Shown here piece after piece: positions 6,125 to 11,757 of a DNA stretch of 11,759 bases. The notes beneath the pieces are model-generated. The model did no database searches, was not told where the DNA came from, and saw only the letters and a program-made list of their open reading frames with translations. The DNA is from Clostridiales bacterium. Lineage in GTDB: Bacteria; Bacillota; Clostridia; Christensenellales; Aristaeellaceae. Within the stretch, counting starts at the first letter, position 1; each line of letters starts with the position of its first letter. The stretch lies in NCBI GenBank assembly GCA_004557905.1, contig SFFH01000052.1, positions 1 through 11,759 on the forward strand, in the 5' to 3' direction. Both the position numbers and the translations under genes were made by a program.

Positions 6125-7204
6125 ATGAGCTACGAGAAGACGATCTGGGCAGGCGAGGGCACGCTTGCGCGCGAGCAGGAGTACGACTACCACTGGTGCT
6201 ACGAGCGGGGCATCATCACCAAGGCGTGGGTGGATGTATTCGAGAAGACCGGCGACAAGCGCTTCTTCGACGCGGCGAAGGCCAACGTGGACAAGTACGT
6301 CACGGAGGACGGCGAGATCCTGACCTACGAGCCCGAAAAGTACAACATCGACATGATCTGCATGGGCCGCACGGCCATCCGCATGTACAAGGCCACGGGC
6401 GAAAAGAAGTACGAGCTCGCCTGCCGCCGACTGACCGCGCAGCTGGAAAAGCAGCCGCGCACGCCGGAGGGCGGCTTCTGGCACAAGAAGATCTATCCGC
6501 AGCAGATGTGGCTGGACGGCATCTACATGGCCAGCCCGTTCATGGCGGAATTTGCCGTGACGTTCGGCGAGATGCGGTGGGCGGACGAGGCTGTGAAGCA
6601 GATGACGCTCATCTATGAGAAGACCCGCCTTGCCAGCGGCCTGCACGCGCACGCCTGGGACAGCGCCAGGGCGCAGAAGTGGGCCGATCCCGAGACCGGT
6701 CTGTCCCCGCACGTCTGGGGCCGCGCAATGGGCTGGTTCGTCATGGCGCACGTCGACGTGCTCATGAGCCTGCCCAAGGAGCACCCGGGCTACGCGAAGC
6801 TGGCGGAGCAGCTCAAGAGCCTTCTGCACGCGGTGGCCGCCGCGCGCGGCAGCGACAAGCTGTGGCATCAGGTGATGGACTGCCCGGAGAGCGAGGAGAA
6901 CTACGCGGAGTCCTCCTGCTCGGCGATGTTCATCTACGGCATGGCGGCGGCGCATCAGCTGGGCCTGGCCTGCGATCACGCGATGGACATGGCCCGCGAG
7001 AGCATGGACGCGCTCTGGGAAAAGAATGTCGTGACGGCGGCGGACGGCTATCCGGAGCTTGAGCGCATCTGCAAGGTGGCGGGCCTGGGCGGCGAGCCGT
7101 ACCGCAGCGGCAGCTATGAATACTATGTGAATGAGCTGGTCTGCTCGGGCGACACGAAGGGCACCGCGCCGTTCCTGATGAGCTGCGCCTGCGTGGGCGT
7201 TTAA
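6125..7204 (+). CDS. Glycoside hydrolase family 105, unsaturated (rhamno)galacturonyl hydrolase
   Basis: 359-aa (alpha/alpha)6-barrel enzyme of family GH105 (YteR/YesR type). These remove the 4,5-unsaturated galacturonate from the non-reducing end of lyase-made rhamnogalacturonan or oligogalacturonide fragments by hydrating the double bond. The marks are QMWLDGIYMASPF (127-139) with Asp131 at the catalytic position known from YteR, HAWD (176-179), WGRAMGWFVMA (198-208), ESSCSAMFIYGMA (262-274) and the C-terminal SGSYEYYVNE (328-337). The length is normal. No signal peptide, so it is cytoplasmic like the GH28 enzyme before it. AAGGAGG (6111-6117) precedes the ATG by 7 bases. It is the last gene of its unit, since a strong terminator begins 14 bases after the stop. 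The product would be a 5-keto-4-deoxyuronate, a possible substrate for the upstream RpiB-family isomerase. A glucuronyl specificity cannot be excluded. Confidence 0.93.
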   Translation: MSYEKTIWAGEGTLAREQEYDYHWCYERGIITKAWVDVFEKTGDKRFFDAAKANVDKYVTEDGEILTYEPEKYNIDMICMGRTAIRMYKATGEKKYELACRRLTAQLEKQPRTPEGGFWHKKIYPQQMWLDGIYMASPFMAEFAVTFGEMRWADEAVKQMTLIYEKTRLASGLHAHAWDSARAQKWADPETGLSPHVWGRAMGWFVMAHVDVLMSLPKEHPGYAKLAEQLKSLLHAVAAARGSDKLWHQVMDCPESEENYAESSCSAMFIYGMAAAHQLGLACDHAMDMARESMDALWEKNVVTAADGYPELERICKVAGLGGEPYRSGSYEYYVNELVCSGDTKGTAPFLMSCACVGV

Positions 7205-7217
7205 CGAAAAGGATAGA

Positions 7218-7256
7218 TTGTGAGGTTGAGTTAATCGCTCAACCTCACAAATTTTT
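7218..7256 (+). terminator. Intrinsic terminator of the rpiB-GH28-GH105 unit
   Basis: TTGTGAGGTTGAG (7218-7230), loop TTAATCG, CTCAACCTCACAA (7238-7250) form a perfect 13-bp stem, followed by ATTTTT. It separates the enzyme genes from the transporter unit. Confidence 0.93.
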
Positions 7257-7279
7257 AACCAATAATTTGAATTGTCTTT

Positions 7280-7315
7280 TTGACACTTGACACAGAAACA
7301 ACAAAAATTTATAAT
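7280..7315 (+). promoter_or_regulatory. Consensus promoter of the ABC transporter unit with doubled -35 motif
   Basis: TTGACA (7287-7292), a 17-base spacer and TATAAT (7310-7315) give a fully consensus housekeeping promoter. Immediately before it stands a copy of the same heptamer, so TTGACACTTGACAC (7280-7293) is a perfect tandem. The first copy is 24 bases from the -10 and cannot serve it, so it may be a regulator site or chance. Transcription should start near 7322, giving a leader of about 104 bases. Confidence 0.9.
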
Positions 7316-7318
7316 TAT

Positions 7319-7363
7319 CCTATACGATTCGATCAACATGTCTGATCTGTTATGGCGTATAGG
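7319..7363. promoter_or_regulatory. Nested inverted repeats at the transporter start site (putative operator)
   Basis: CCTATACG (7319-7326) and CGTATAGG (7356-7363) are perfect inverted arms, and inside them GATCA (7331-7335), 7 bases, TGATC (7343-7347) is a second palindrome. They begin at the expected start point of transcription, where a repressor would block the promoter. They could also fold in RNA. No regulator gene is nearby to name a binding protein. Confidence 0.5.
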
Positions 7364-7396
7364 GACGGGCAAGGTCCCTTGGCACCGGGCGACCGG
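7361..7396 (+). other. Leader hairpins upstream of the binding-protein gene
   Basis: AGGGAC (7361-7366) pairs with GTCCCT (7374-7379) across a 7-base loop, and CCGG GCGA CCGG (7385-7396) makes a 4-bp stem with a GNRA-type tetraloop. Both lie in the untranslated leader before the SD at 7408. They may protect the 5' end of an abundant message. I recognise no riboswitch class here. Confidence 0.35.
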
Positions 7397-7425
7397 AAAT
7401 ATTTGATAAGGAGTGCGATTCCTGT

Positions 7426-8688
7426 ATGAAAAAGCTTCTCGCGTGCCTGCTGATGCTGGTCATGGCGCTGACCGCCGTGACGGCGACCGCCGAAGGCCTG
7501 ACCTTCTCCTGGTGGGGCGGCGACGCCCGCCATGCGGCGACCCAGGAGGCCGTTGCTGCGTTCACCGCGGCGACCGGCATCGAGGTCACCAATACCTACT
7601 CCGCCTGGTCCGGCTGGGAGGACAAGATGAGCCAGTACTTCGCGTCTGACTCCGCCTTCGACGTCAACCAGGTCAACTGGAACTGGCTGTTCTCCTTCAC
7701 CAATGCGGACGGCAGCTCCAAGTTCTATGACCTCAACGAGGTGGCCGACATCATCGACCTGTCCCAGTTCGCCGAGAGCGCGCTGGCGCAGTGCACCGTG
7801 GACGGCAAGCTGCTGGCGATCCCGGTGGCCATGACCGGCCGTATCTTCTACTGGAACGAGACCACCTGGCAGAAGGCCGGCCTGGAGACCCCGAAGTCCC
7901 TGGCTGAGCTGATGGAAGCCGGCAAGGTCTTCGCCGAGAAGCTGGGCGACGAGTTCTACCCGCTGGCCCTTGGACCGTATGACAAGATGATCCTCATGGT
8001 CTCCTTCCTCGAGAGCCGCTACGGCGTCGAGTGGGTCACCGACGGCAAGCTCAACTACACGGTGGAGCAGGTCGCCGAGGGCATGCAGTTCATCCAGGAT
8101 CTGGAGGACAACCACGTCATCCCGTCCGCTGCGCACCTGGCCGGCGACGGCGCGGACAGCCTGGACAAGAACCCGAAGTGGATGGACGGCACCTACGCCG
8201 GCATCTGGGAGTGGGATACCTCCGCGTCCAAGTTTGAGGCTGCGCTCAACGAGGGCGGCAAGTTCGTCGTGGGCGACTTCTTCGCCGACATGGGCGAGTA
8301 CAAGGGCGGCTTCACCAAGGTCTCCATGGCGTTCACCATCGCCAACACCGCTGCGGACAAGAAGGCTGCCGCGCAGCTGATCGAGTTCCTGCTCAACAGC
8401 GACGAGGGCGCCCGTCTGATGAACAGCCAGCGCGGCATCCCGCTGTCCGCGAAGGCCAACGCGCTGTGCAAGGCCGAGGGCCTGATCAACGCCACCGTCG
8501 CCGAGGCGAACGGCAAGGTGCTGGCCTGGTGCCAGTTCGGTCTGGATCCGCAGTTTGAGGCGGCCGCGCTCAAGAACAGCGACGGCGTGTACTACGATGC
8601 GTTCGACGGCCTGTCCTATCAGGATTATGACGTTGAAGAGGCGGCTGAGGTGCTCGTCGAGGGCATCAATGAGGTGCTCGGAGCGTAA
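7426..8688 (+). CDS. ABC transporter extracellular solute-binding protein (family 1, CUT1 type)
   Basis: 420-aa exported sugar-binding protein that would capture an oligosaccharide and hand it to the two permeases encoded downstream. The N-terminal signal peptide has two Lys, a hydrophobic core to about residue 19 and a likely signal peptidase I site after TATA (19-22). The mature part starts LTFSWWGGD (25-33) and has YWNETTWQKAGLETPKS (142-158), WEWDTS (near 265-270) and a C-terminal LLNSDEGARLMNSQRGIPLS stretch, all typical of family 1 binding proteins. No lipobox Cys is present at the cleavage region; the only early Cys (7) precedes the hydrophobic core. AAGGAG (7408-7413) is 12 bases before the ATG, a long gap. 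Neighbouring GH28 and GH105 genes suggest pectin-derived oligosaccharides as ligand, but this is inference. It is separated from the permeases by a stable hairpin. Confidence 0.92.
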   Translation: MKKLLACLLMLVMALTAVTATAEGLTFSWWGGDARHAATQEAVAAFTAATGIEVTNTYSAWSGWEDKMSQYFASDSAFDVNQVNWNWLFSFTNADGSSKFYDLNEVADIIDLSQFAESALAQCTVDGKLLAIPVAMTGRIFYWNETTWQKAGLETPKSLAELMEAGKVFAEKLGDEFYPLALGPYDKMILMVSFLESRYGVEWVTDGKLNYTVEQVAEGMQFIQDLEDNHVIPSAAHLAGDGADSLDKNPKWMDGTYAGIWEWDTSASKFEAALNEGGKFVVGDFFADMGEYKGGFTKVSMAFTIANTAADKKAAAQLIEFLLNSDEGARLMNSQRGIPLSAKANALCKAEGLINATVAEANGKVLAWCQFGLDPQFEAAALKNSDGVYYDAFDGLSYQDYDVEEAAEVLVEGINEVLGA

Positions 8689-8712
8689 ACCACGCAAGCT
8701 ATGCCAATGACG

Positions 8713-8749
8713 ACCGGAGCGGGCCGGAATTCTGGTCCGCTCCGGTTTT
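8713..8749 (+). other. Intercistronic hairpin between binding-protein and permease genes
   Basis: ACCGGAGCGGGCC (8713-8725), loop GGAATTCT, GGTCCGCTCCGGT (8734-8746), with one G-U pair in 13, then a short TTTT (8746-8749) that ends in C. This is a weak terminator or a 3' stabilising stem, commonly found after binding-protein genes, where it raises their output relative to the permeases. Confidence 0.75.
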
Positions 8750-8793
8750 CCCGGCATATCAAGGAGTAAGAGAGAATAGGAGGGAGGATTCTG

Positions 8794-9735
8794 ATGACCA
8801 ACGGATCTTCCGTCACCAGAGCAGATCTGCGCAAGAAGCGCCGCTTCAGCAGGCTGGAGCAGGGCTACATGGGTTTCTTCCTGATTCTGCCCTGGCTGAT
8901 CGGCTTCTGCATCTTCAAGCTGTATCCTTTCATTTCCTCGCTGGTGTACAGCTTCACCGACTATGACCTGTTCAAGGGCGCGCAGAACTTTGTGGGCTTT
9001 GAAAACTACATCAGCGCGTTTACCAAGTCCAAGAATGTCAAGGCGCTGCAGGTGACCTTTGCCTACGCGTTCATGACCGTGCCGCTCAAGCTGGTGTTCG
9101 CGCTGTTCATCGCGTACATCCTCAACTTCAAGATTCGCGGTGTGGGCCTGTTCCGCACGGCGTATTACGTCCCGTCCATCCTGGGCGGCTCCGTGGCCAT
9201 CGCGGTGCTGTGGAAGGCGCTGTTCAAGAACGACGGCGTCATCAACACCATCCTCGCCATGCTGGGCTTTGAGTCCATCAACTTCCTGGCGGACAAGAAC
9301 TGGGCGCTGTTCATCATCTGCCTGCTGCGCGTCTGGCAGTTCGGCTCGGCGATGGTGCTGTTCCTGGCCGCGCTCAAGGGCGTGCCGGAGGATCTGTACG
9401 AGGCTGCGTCCATCGACGGCGCGACCAAGTCCCGTCAGTTCCTGTCCATCACCATCCCGCTGATCTCCCCGGTCATCTTCTACAACCTGGTGACGCAGCT
9501 GGTGCAGGCCTTCCAGGAATTCAACGGCCCGTACATCATCACCAACGGCGGCCCGCGCAATGCGACCACGCTGATCTCCCTGATCGTGTACAACTCCGCG
9601 TTCAAGGATTACAAGGTCGGCATGTCTTCCGCCATGGCCTGGGTCATGTTCGTGATCACCACCGTCTTCACGATCATCGCGTTCGCCAGCCAGAAGAAGT
9701 GGGTCTACTACTCTGACGACGATGGGAGGGGCTAA
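8794..9735 (+). CDS. ABC sugar transporter permease (MalF/UgpA-like)
   Basis: 313-aa inner membrane permease, one half of the CUT1-family channel. Six hydrophobic segments are visible, at about residues 26-48, 86-110, 120-142, 168-194, 224-246 and 276-300. The EAA loop that docks the ATPase, EAASIDGATKSRQFLSITIP, spans 203-222 with the invariant Gly209. The start of the protein is basic (KKRR) and ends the cytoplasmic tail. Length is usual for MalF-like proteins without the extra periplasmic domain of E. coli MalF. GGAGGGAGG (8779-8787) is 6 bases before the ATG. The next permease starts 3 bases after the stop, and its SD lies inside the last codons of this gene. No ATPase gene follows, so a shared MsmX/MsmK-type ATPase is expected. 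Confidence 0.95.
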   Translation: MTNGSSVTRADLRKKRRFSRLEQGYMGFFLILPWLIGFCIFKLYPFISSLVYSFTDYDLFKGAQNFVGFENYISAFTKSKNVKALQVTFAYAFMTVPLKLVFALFIAYILNFKIRGVGLFRTAYYVPSILGGSVAIAVLWKALFKNDGVINTILAMLGFESINFLADKNWALFIICLLRVWQFGSAMVLFLAALKGVPEDLYEAASIDGATKSRQFLSITIPLISPVIFYNLVTQLVQAFQEFNGPYIITNGGPRNATTLISLIVYNSAFKDYKVGMSSAMAWVMFVITTVFTIIAFASQKKWVYYSDDDGRG

Positions 9736-9738
9736 GCC

Positions 9739-10803
9739 ATGAGCAAAGTGAGCATCATTTTCCTGGTCCTTTCCATTGTGCTGCTGGTGCTGGGCTTCTA
9801 CGGCGGCAGCGTGCAGGTGCCTGAGACGGCTGAGGCTGCGCAGCCCAGCGCGCTGGCGATGCACTTTAATCAGTATGCGAACTTCTACCTGATCCTGGGC
9901 GGCCTGATTCTGTTCATCGTGCTGTACTTCACGATCCACAAGAATGTGGGCCTGAGGACCCAGCACGTCATGAGCACCACCATCCGCTACGTCATCCTGA
10001 TCGGCGTGGGCGTGTTCATGGTCTATCCGCTGCTGTGGATGGTCTCTGCGACGTTCAAGAACAACAACGAGATCTTCTCCACGCTGAGCCTGATTCCCAA
10101 GCAGCCGACGCTGGAGGGCTATCGCCTGGCGATGACCAACTATGGCGGCGACATCAACATCTGGTCCGCCATGCTCAACACGTACAAGTACGTGATTCCG
10201 AAGGTCGTCTTCACCGTCATTTCCTCCACGATTACGGCGTACGGCTTCGGCCGCTTCCGCTTCCGCGGGCGCAACGTGCTCTTTGCGCTGCTGATGGCGA
10301 CGCTGTTCCTGCCGCAGGTCGTGCTGAACATCCCGCAGTTCCTGATGTACCGCAAGTTCGGTTGGGTCGATTCTCCGCTCTATCTGGCGATGATCGTGCC
10401 GACGCTGTTTGCGCAGGAGACGTACTTCGTCTACATGCTCATCCAGTTCATGCGCAATATCCCGCGCGAGCTGGACGAGGCGGCGAAGATCGACGGCTGC
10501 AACATCATGCAGACGCTGGTGCTGGTGCTCGTGCCGATGCTCTGGCCGGCGATGGTCTCCGCGGGTCTGTTCCAGTTCATGTGGTCGAGCAACGACTTCA
10601 TGGGCCCGTTGCTTTACGTCAACTCCCCGGCTCGCTACCCGGCGACGCTGTTCGTGCGCATGAGCATGGACGCGGACACGGGCTTCGCCTGGAACCGCGT
10701 TATGGCCGTGTCGCTGATCTCCATCGCGCCGAGCCTGGTCGTGTTCTTCCTCGCGCAGAGCCAGTTCATGGACGGCGTGACCGCCGGCGCCGTGAAGGGC
10801 TAA
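9739..10803 (+). CDS. ABC sugar transporter permease (MalG-like) with N-terminal extension
   Basis: 354-aa inner membrane permease, the second half of the channel. The MalG-like core runs from about residue 80 to the end: RYVILIGVGVFMVYPLLWMV, TFKNNNEIF, GRFRFRGRNVLF, then the EAA loop ELDEAAKIDGCNIMQTLVLV starting at 244 and a C-terminal FxxxxxxFMDGVTAGAVKG tail. The protein is about 75 residues longer than most MalG-like permeases, because two further hydrophobic helices (about 4-22 and 49-66) joined by an Ala-rich loop come first. An SD (GGGAGG, 9724-9729) inside the previous gene supports the long start; no good SD precedes any start near residue 78. The core function is sure; the role of the extension is unknown. 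A terminator follows 12 bases after the stop. Confidence 0.93.
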   Translation: MSKVSIIFLVLSIVLLVLGFYGGSVQVPETAEAAQPSALAMHFNQYANFYLILGGLILFIVLYFTIHKNVGLRTQHVMSTTIRYVILIGVGVFMVYPLLWMVSATFKNNNEIFSTLSLIPKQPTLEGYRLAMTNYGGDINIWSAMLNTYKYVIPKVVFTVISSTITAYGFGRFRFRGRNVLFALLMATLFLPQVVLNIPQFLMYRKFGWVDSPLYLAMIVPTLFAQETYFVYMLIQFMRNIPRELDEAAKIDGCNIMQTLVLVLVPMLWPAMVSAGLFQFMWSSNDFMGPLLYVNSPARYPATLFVRMSMDADTGFAWNRVMAVSLISIAPSLVVFFLAQSQFMDGVTAGAVKG

Positions 10804-10814
10804 ACCTCAATATC

Positions 10815-10849
10815 AAATCCCTCCGGATTTCCTTCCGGAGGGATTTTTT
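10815..10849 (+). terminator. Intrinsic terminator of the ABC transporter unit
   Basis: AAATCCCTCCGGA (10815-10827), loop TTTCCT, TCCGGAGGGATTT (10834-10846): a perfect 13-bp stem running into a six-T run. Confidence 0.95.
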
Positions 10850-10871
10850 GATGAAAAAACGAACGAAGATA

Positions 10872-10888
10872 TTTGACTTACTTTGACT
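10872..10888 (-). promoter_or_regulatory. CtsR-like operator (tandem heptads)
   Basis: Read on the minus strand the site is AGTCAAA GTA AGTCAAA. The known CtsR box is RGTCAAA-NAN-RGTCAAA, so both heptads match fully, the 3-base spacing is right and only the middle spacer base differs. CtsR represses clp and other stress genes in Gram-positive bacteria. It lies 118 bases upstream of the Hsp20 -35 with no clear -10 of its own. Confidence 0.6.
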
Positions 10889-10910
10889 AAATAAACAAAA
10901 ACGGGAGAAG

Positions 10911-10919
10911 TTATCCACA
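10911..10919 (+). promoter_or_regulatory. DnaA-box match
   Basis: TTATCCACA is a perfect copy of the strong DnaA 9-mer. It is single: I see no cluster in the segment, so it is not evidence of an origin. It may be a regulatory DnaA site or chance in AT-rich DNA. Confidence 0.35.
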
Positions 10920-10991
10920 GAAGTATATAGTGACATATTAGAAAACCAAAGAATACAACAAAAAGATAAATAAATATATAAATATAATAGA

Positions 10992-11018
10992 TTAGCACTC
11001 GACTATTGACAGTGCTAA
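10992..11018. promoter_or_regulatory. CIRCE element (HrcA operator)
   Basis: TTAGCACTC (10992-11000), nine bases, CAGTGCTAA (11010-11018). The consensus is TTAGCACTC-N9-GAGTGCTAA, so 17 of 18 arm bases match. HrcA bound here would cover the -35 of the Hsp20 promoter and release it on heat shock. Confidence 0.92.
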
Positions 11019-11034
11019 ATCGCGGTGGTACAAT
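11006..11034 (+). promoter_or_regulatory. Promoter of the Hsp20 gene, embedded in CIRCE
   Basis: TTGACA (11006-11011), 17 bases, TACAAT (11029-11034). The -35 lies wholly inside CIRCE; its C at 11010 is the one base by which CIRCE departs from consensus. Transcription should start near 11041, leaving a leader of about 82 bases. Confidence 0.88.
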
Positions 11035-11122
11035 ACCCCACGTAAACGGAAGAAAGCCACGGAGAATGAGCTCCGGGCATCCGCAGCACAATACAGGAAA
11101 GCAATCAAAAGGAGGAATCTGT

Positions 11123-11539
11123 ATGCTGCTTAGTCATGTGTTTTCTGATATGTTTGACGACATGTTTATCCCTTCCACGATGAGCGCCGCGAATGCGCCG
11201 CGCCTGATGAACAGCGAGGTGCGCGAGTATGACGATCATTACGAGCTGCACATGGAGCTGGCGGGCTTCAAGAAGGAAGACATCAAGGCGGAGCTGAAGG
11301 ACGGCTACCTGACCATCAAGGCCGAGCGCAGCGCCAACAACGATGCGCAGAACGACGGCGGCCGCGTCATCCGCAGCGAGCGCTTCATGGGCACCTGCCA
11401 GAGGACTTTCTACGTCGGCGAGCACGTGCAGCGCGAGGATGTGCGCGCGGCGTTCGAGGACGGCGTCCTCAAGCTCTACATCCCCAAGAAGGTGGAGCAG
11501 CCGAAGGTGCAGGAGAACCACTACATCGCCATCGAGTGA
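11123..11539 (+). CDS. Hsp20/alpha-crystallin family small heat-shock protein
   Basis: 138-aa cytoplasmic ATP-independent chaperone that holds unfolding proteins in large oligomers until DnaK/ClpB-type chaperones refold them. A short N-terminal arm (1-30, with FSDMFDDMF) precedes the alpha-crystallin domain (about 31-122): EVREYDDHYELHMELAGFKKEDI, DGYLTIKAER, and the signature AAFEDGVLKLYIPKK (109-123) with the A-x-x-x-x-GVL core. The C-terminal tail ends in IAI (135-137), the I-x-I motif that links dimers. Size is typical of clostridial Hsp18. The ATG at 11123 follows AAGGAGG (11109-11115) by 7 bases; an earlier in-frame opening would start inside the promoter. It is a single-gene unit under CIRCE, with a CtsR-like box further up, so heat-shock induction is expected. 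Confidence 0.96.
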   Translation: MLLSHVFSDMFDDMFIPSTMSAANAPRLMNSEVREYDDHYELHMELAGFKKEDIKAELKDGYLTIKAERSANNDAQNDGGRVIRSERFMGTCQRTFYVGEHVQREDVRAAFEDGVLKLYIPKKVEQPKVQENHYIAIE

Positions 11540-11573
11540 GTTAATTGCCGCTTGATCGTCAACAGAGCAAAGC

Positions 11574-11615
11574 AAAAAGGAGCCTGAGGGAAGAAATTCC
11601 CCAAGCTCCTTTTTT
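11574..11615. terminator. Bidirectional intrinsic terminator after the Hsp20 gene
   Basis: AAAAAGGAGC (11574-11583) pairs with GCTCCTTTTT (11605-11614), continued inside by GGGAA/TTCCC around the loop GAAA. A T run follows on the plus strand, and the A run on the left becomes a T run on the minus strand, so it can stop transcription from both sides. Confidence 0.88.
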
Positions 11616-11669
11616 GGCGCTTGCTTTATACGATTAAACTTCTGAAATTATTTTTTGCGAATCAAACCC

Positions 11670-11707
11670 GTTTCAATCGTAGGCTGCTGCGCAGCCTGCT
11701 CTGAAAC
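11670..11707. other. Long hairpin near the right edge
   Basis: GTTTCA (11670-11675) and TGAAAC (11702-11707) enclose a perfect AGGCTGC-TGC-GCAGCCT stem (11681-11697). There is no T run on either side, so it is not a standard terminator. It could be part of a dispersed repeat. Confidence 0.55.
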
Positions 11708-11757
11708 TACACTTTATCCGGATATTTGGGCTGCCGATCCGGGGATCTCGCATAGTC
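11707..11757 (-). CDS. Possible C-terminal end of a minus-strand gene
   Basis: An open reading of 16 codons enters from the right edge and ends at TAG (11709-11707), giving YARSPDRQPKYPDKV at the end. The bidirectional terminator at 11574 would suit a converging gene. The stretch is too short to identify, and another minus frame is also open here to a TGA near 11673, so this is only a pointer to the neighbouring sequence. Confidence 0.2.
   Translation of the reverse strand, partial: DYARSPDRQPKYPDKV

Larger units (their letters stand above)
10850..10991. other. AT-rich intergenic segment
   Basis: A strongly A/T-rich stretch in otherwise GC-rich DNA, with no protein-coding gene. It holds a CtsR-like box and a DnaA-box match, listed separately, and then about 50 bases of nearly pure A and T (10957-10991) ending at CIRCE. 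That stretch may act as an UP element for the Hsp20 promoter or simply be easily melted DNA. Beyond these sites I see nothing. Confidence 0.6.

Noticed and set aside
7280..7308. The first TTGACA (7280) as a second promoter
   Set aside because: The sequence 16-18 bases downstream is A-rich with no -10 match.
4787..9966. Very long open frames on the minus strand opposite GH28, GH105 and the transporter genes
   Set aside because: They are antisense to genes with full family motifs and SD sites, read as His/Arg/Ala/Val-rich low-complexity protein, and are expected from GC-rich third positions.
10851..10886. Mini-ORF MKKRTKIFDLL with GGAGG 8 bases before its ATG
   Set aside because: Its SD is the 3' arm of the transporter terminator and it would need read-through; the peptide has no features.
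11021..11040. T-box-like string (CGGTGGTAC) before the Hsp20 gene
   Set aside because: It overlaps the -10 hexamer and lies upstream of the start of transcription, and no specifier stem or terminator is present.
11060..11115. Possible RNA thermometer in the Hsp20 leader (CGGAG/CTCCG hairpin)
   Set aside because: The stem is only 5 bp and does not include the SD; pairing of CTCC with the SD is just 4 bases. The CIRCE site already explains heat control.
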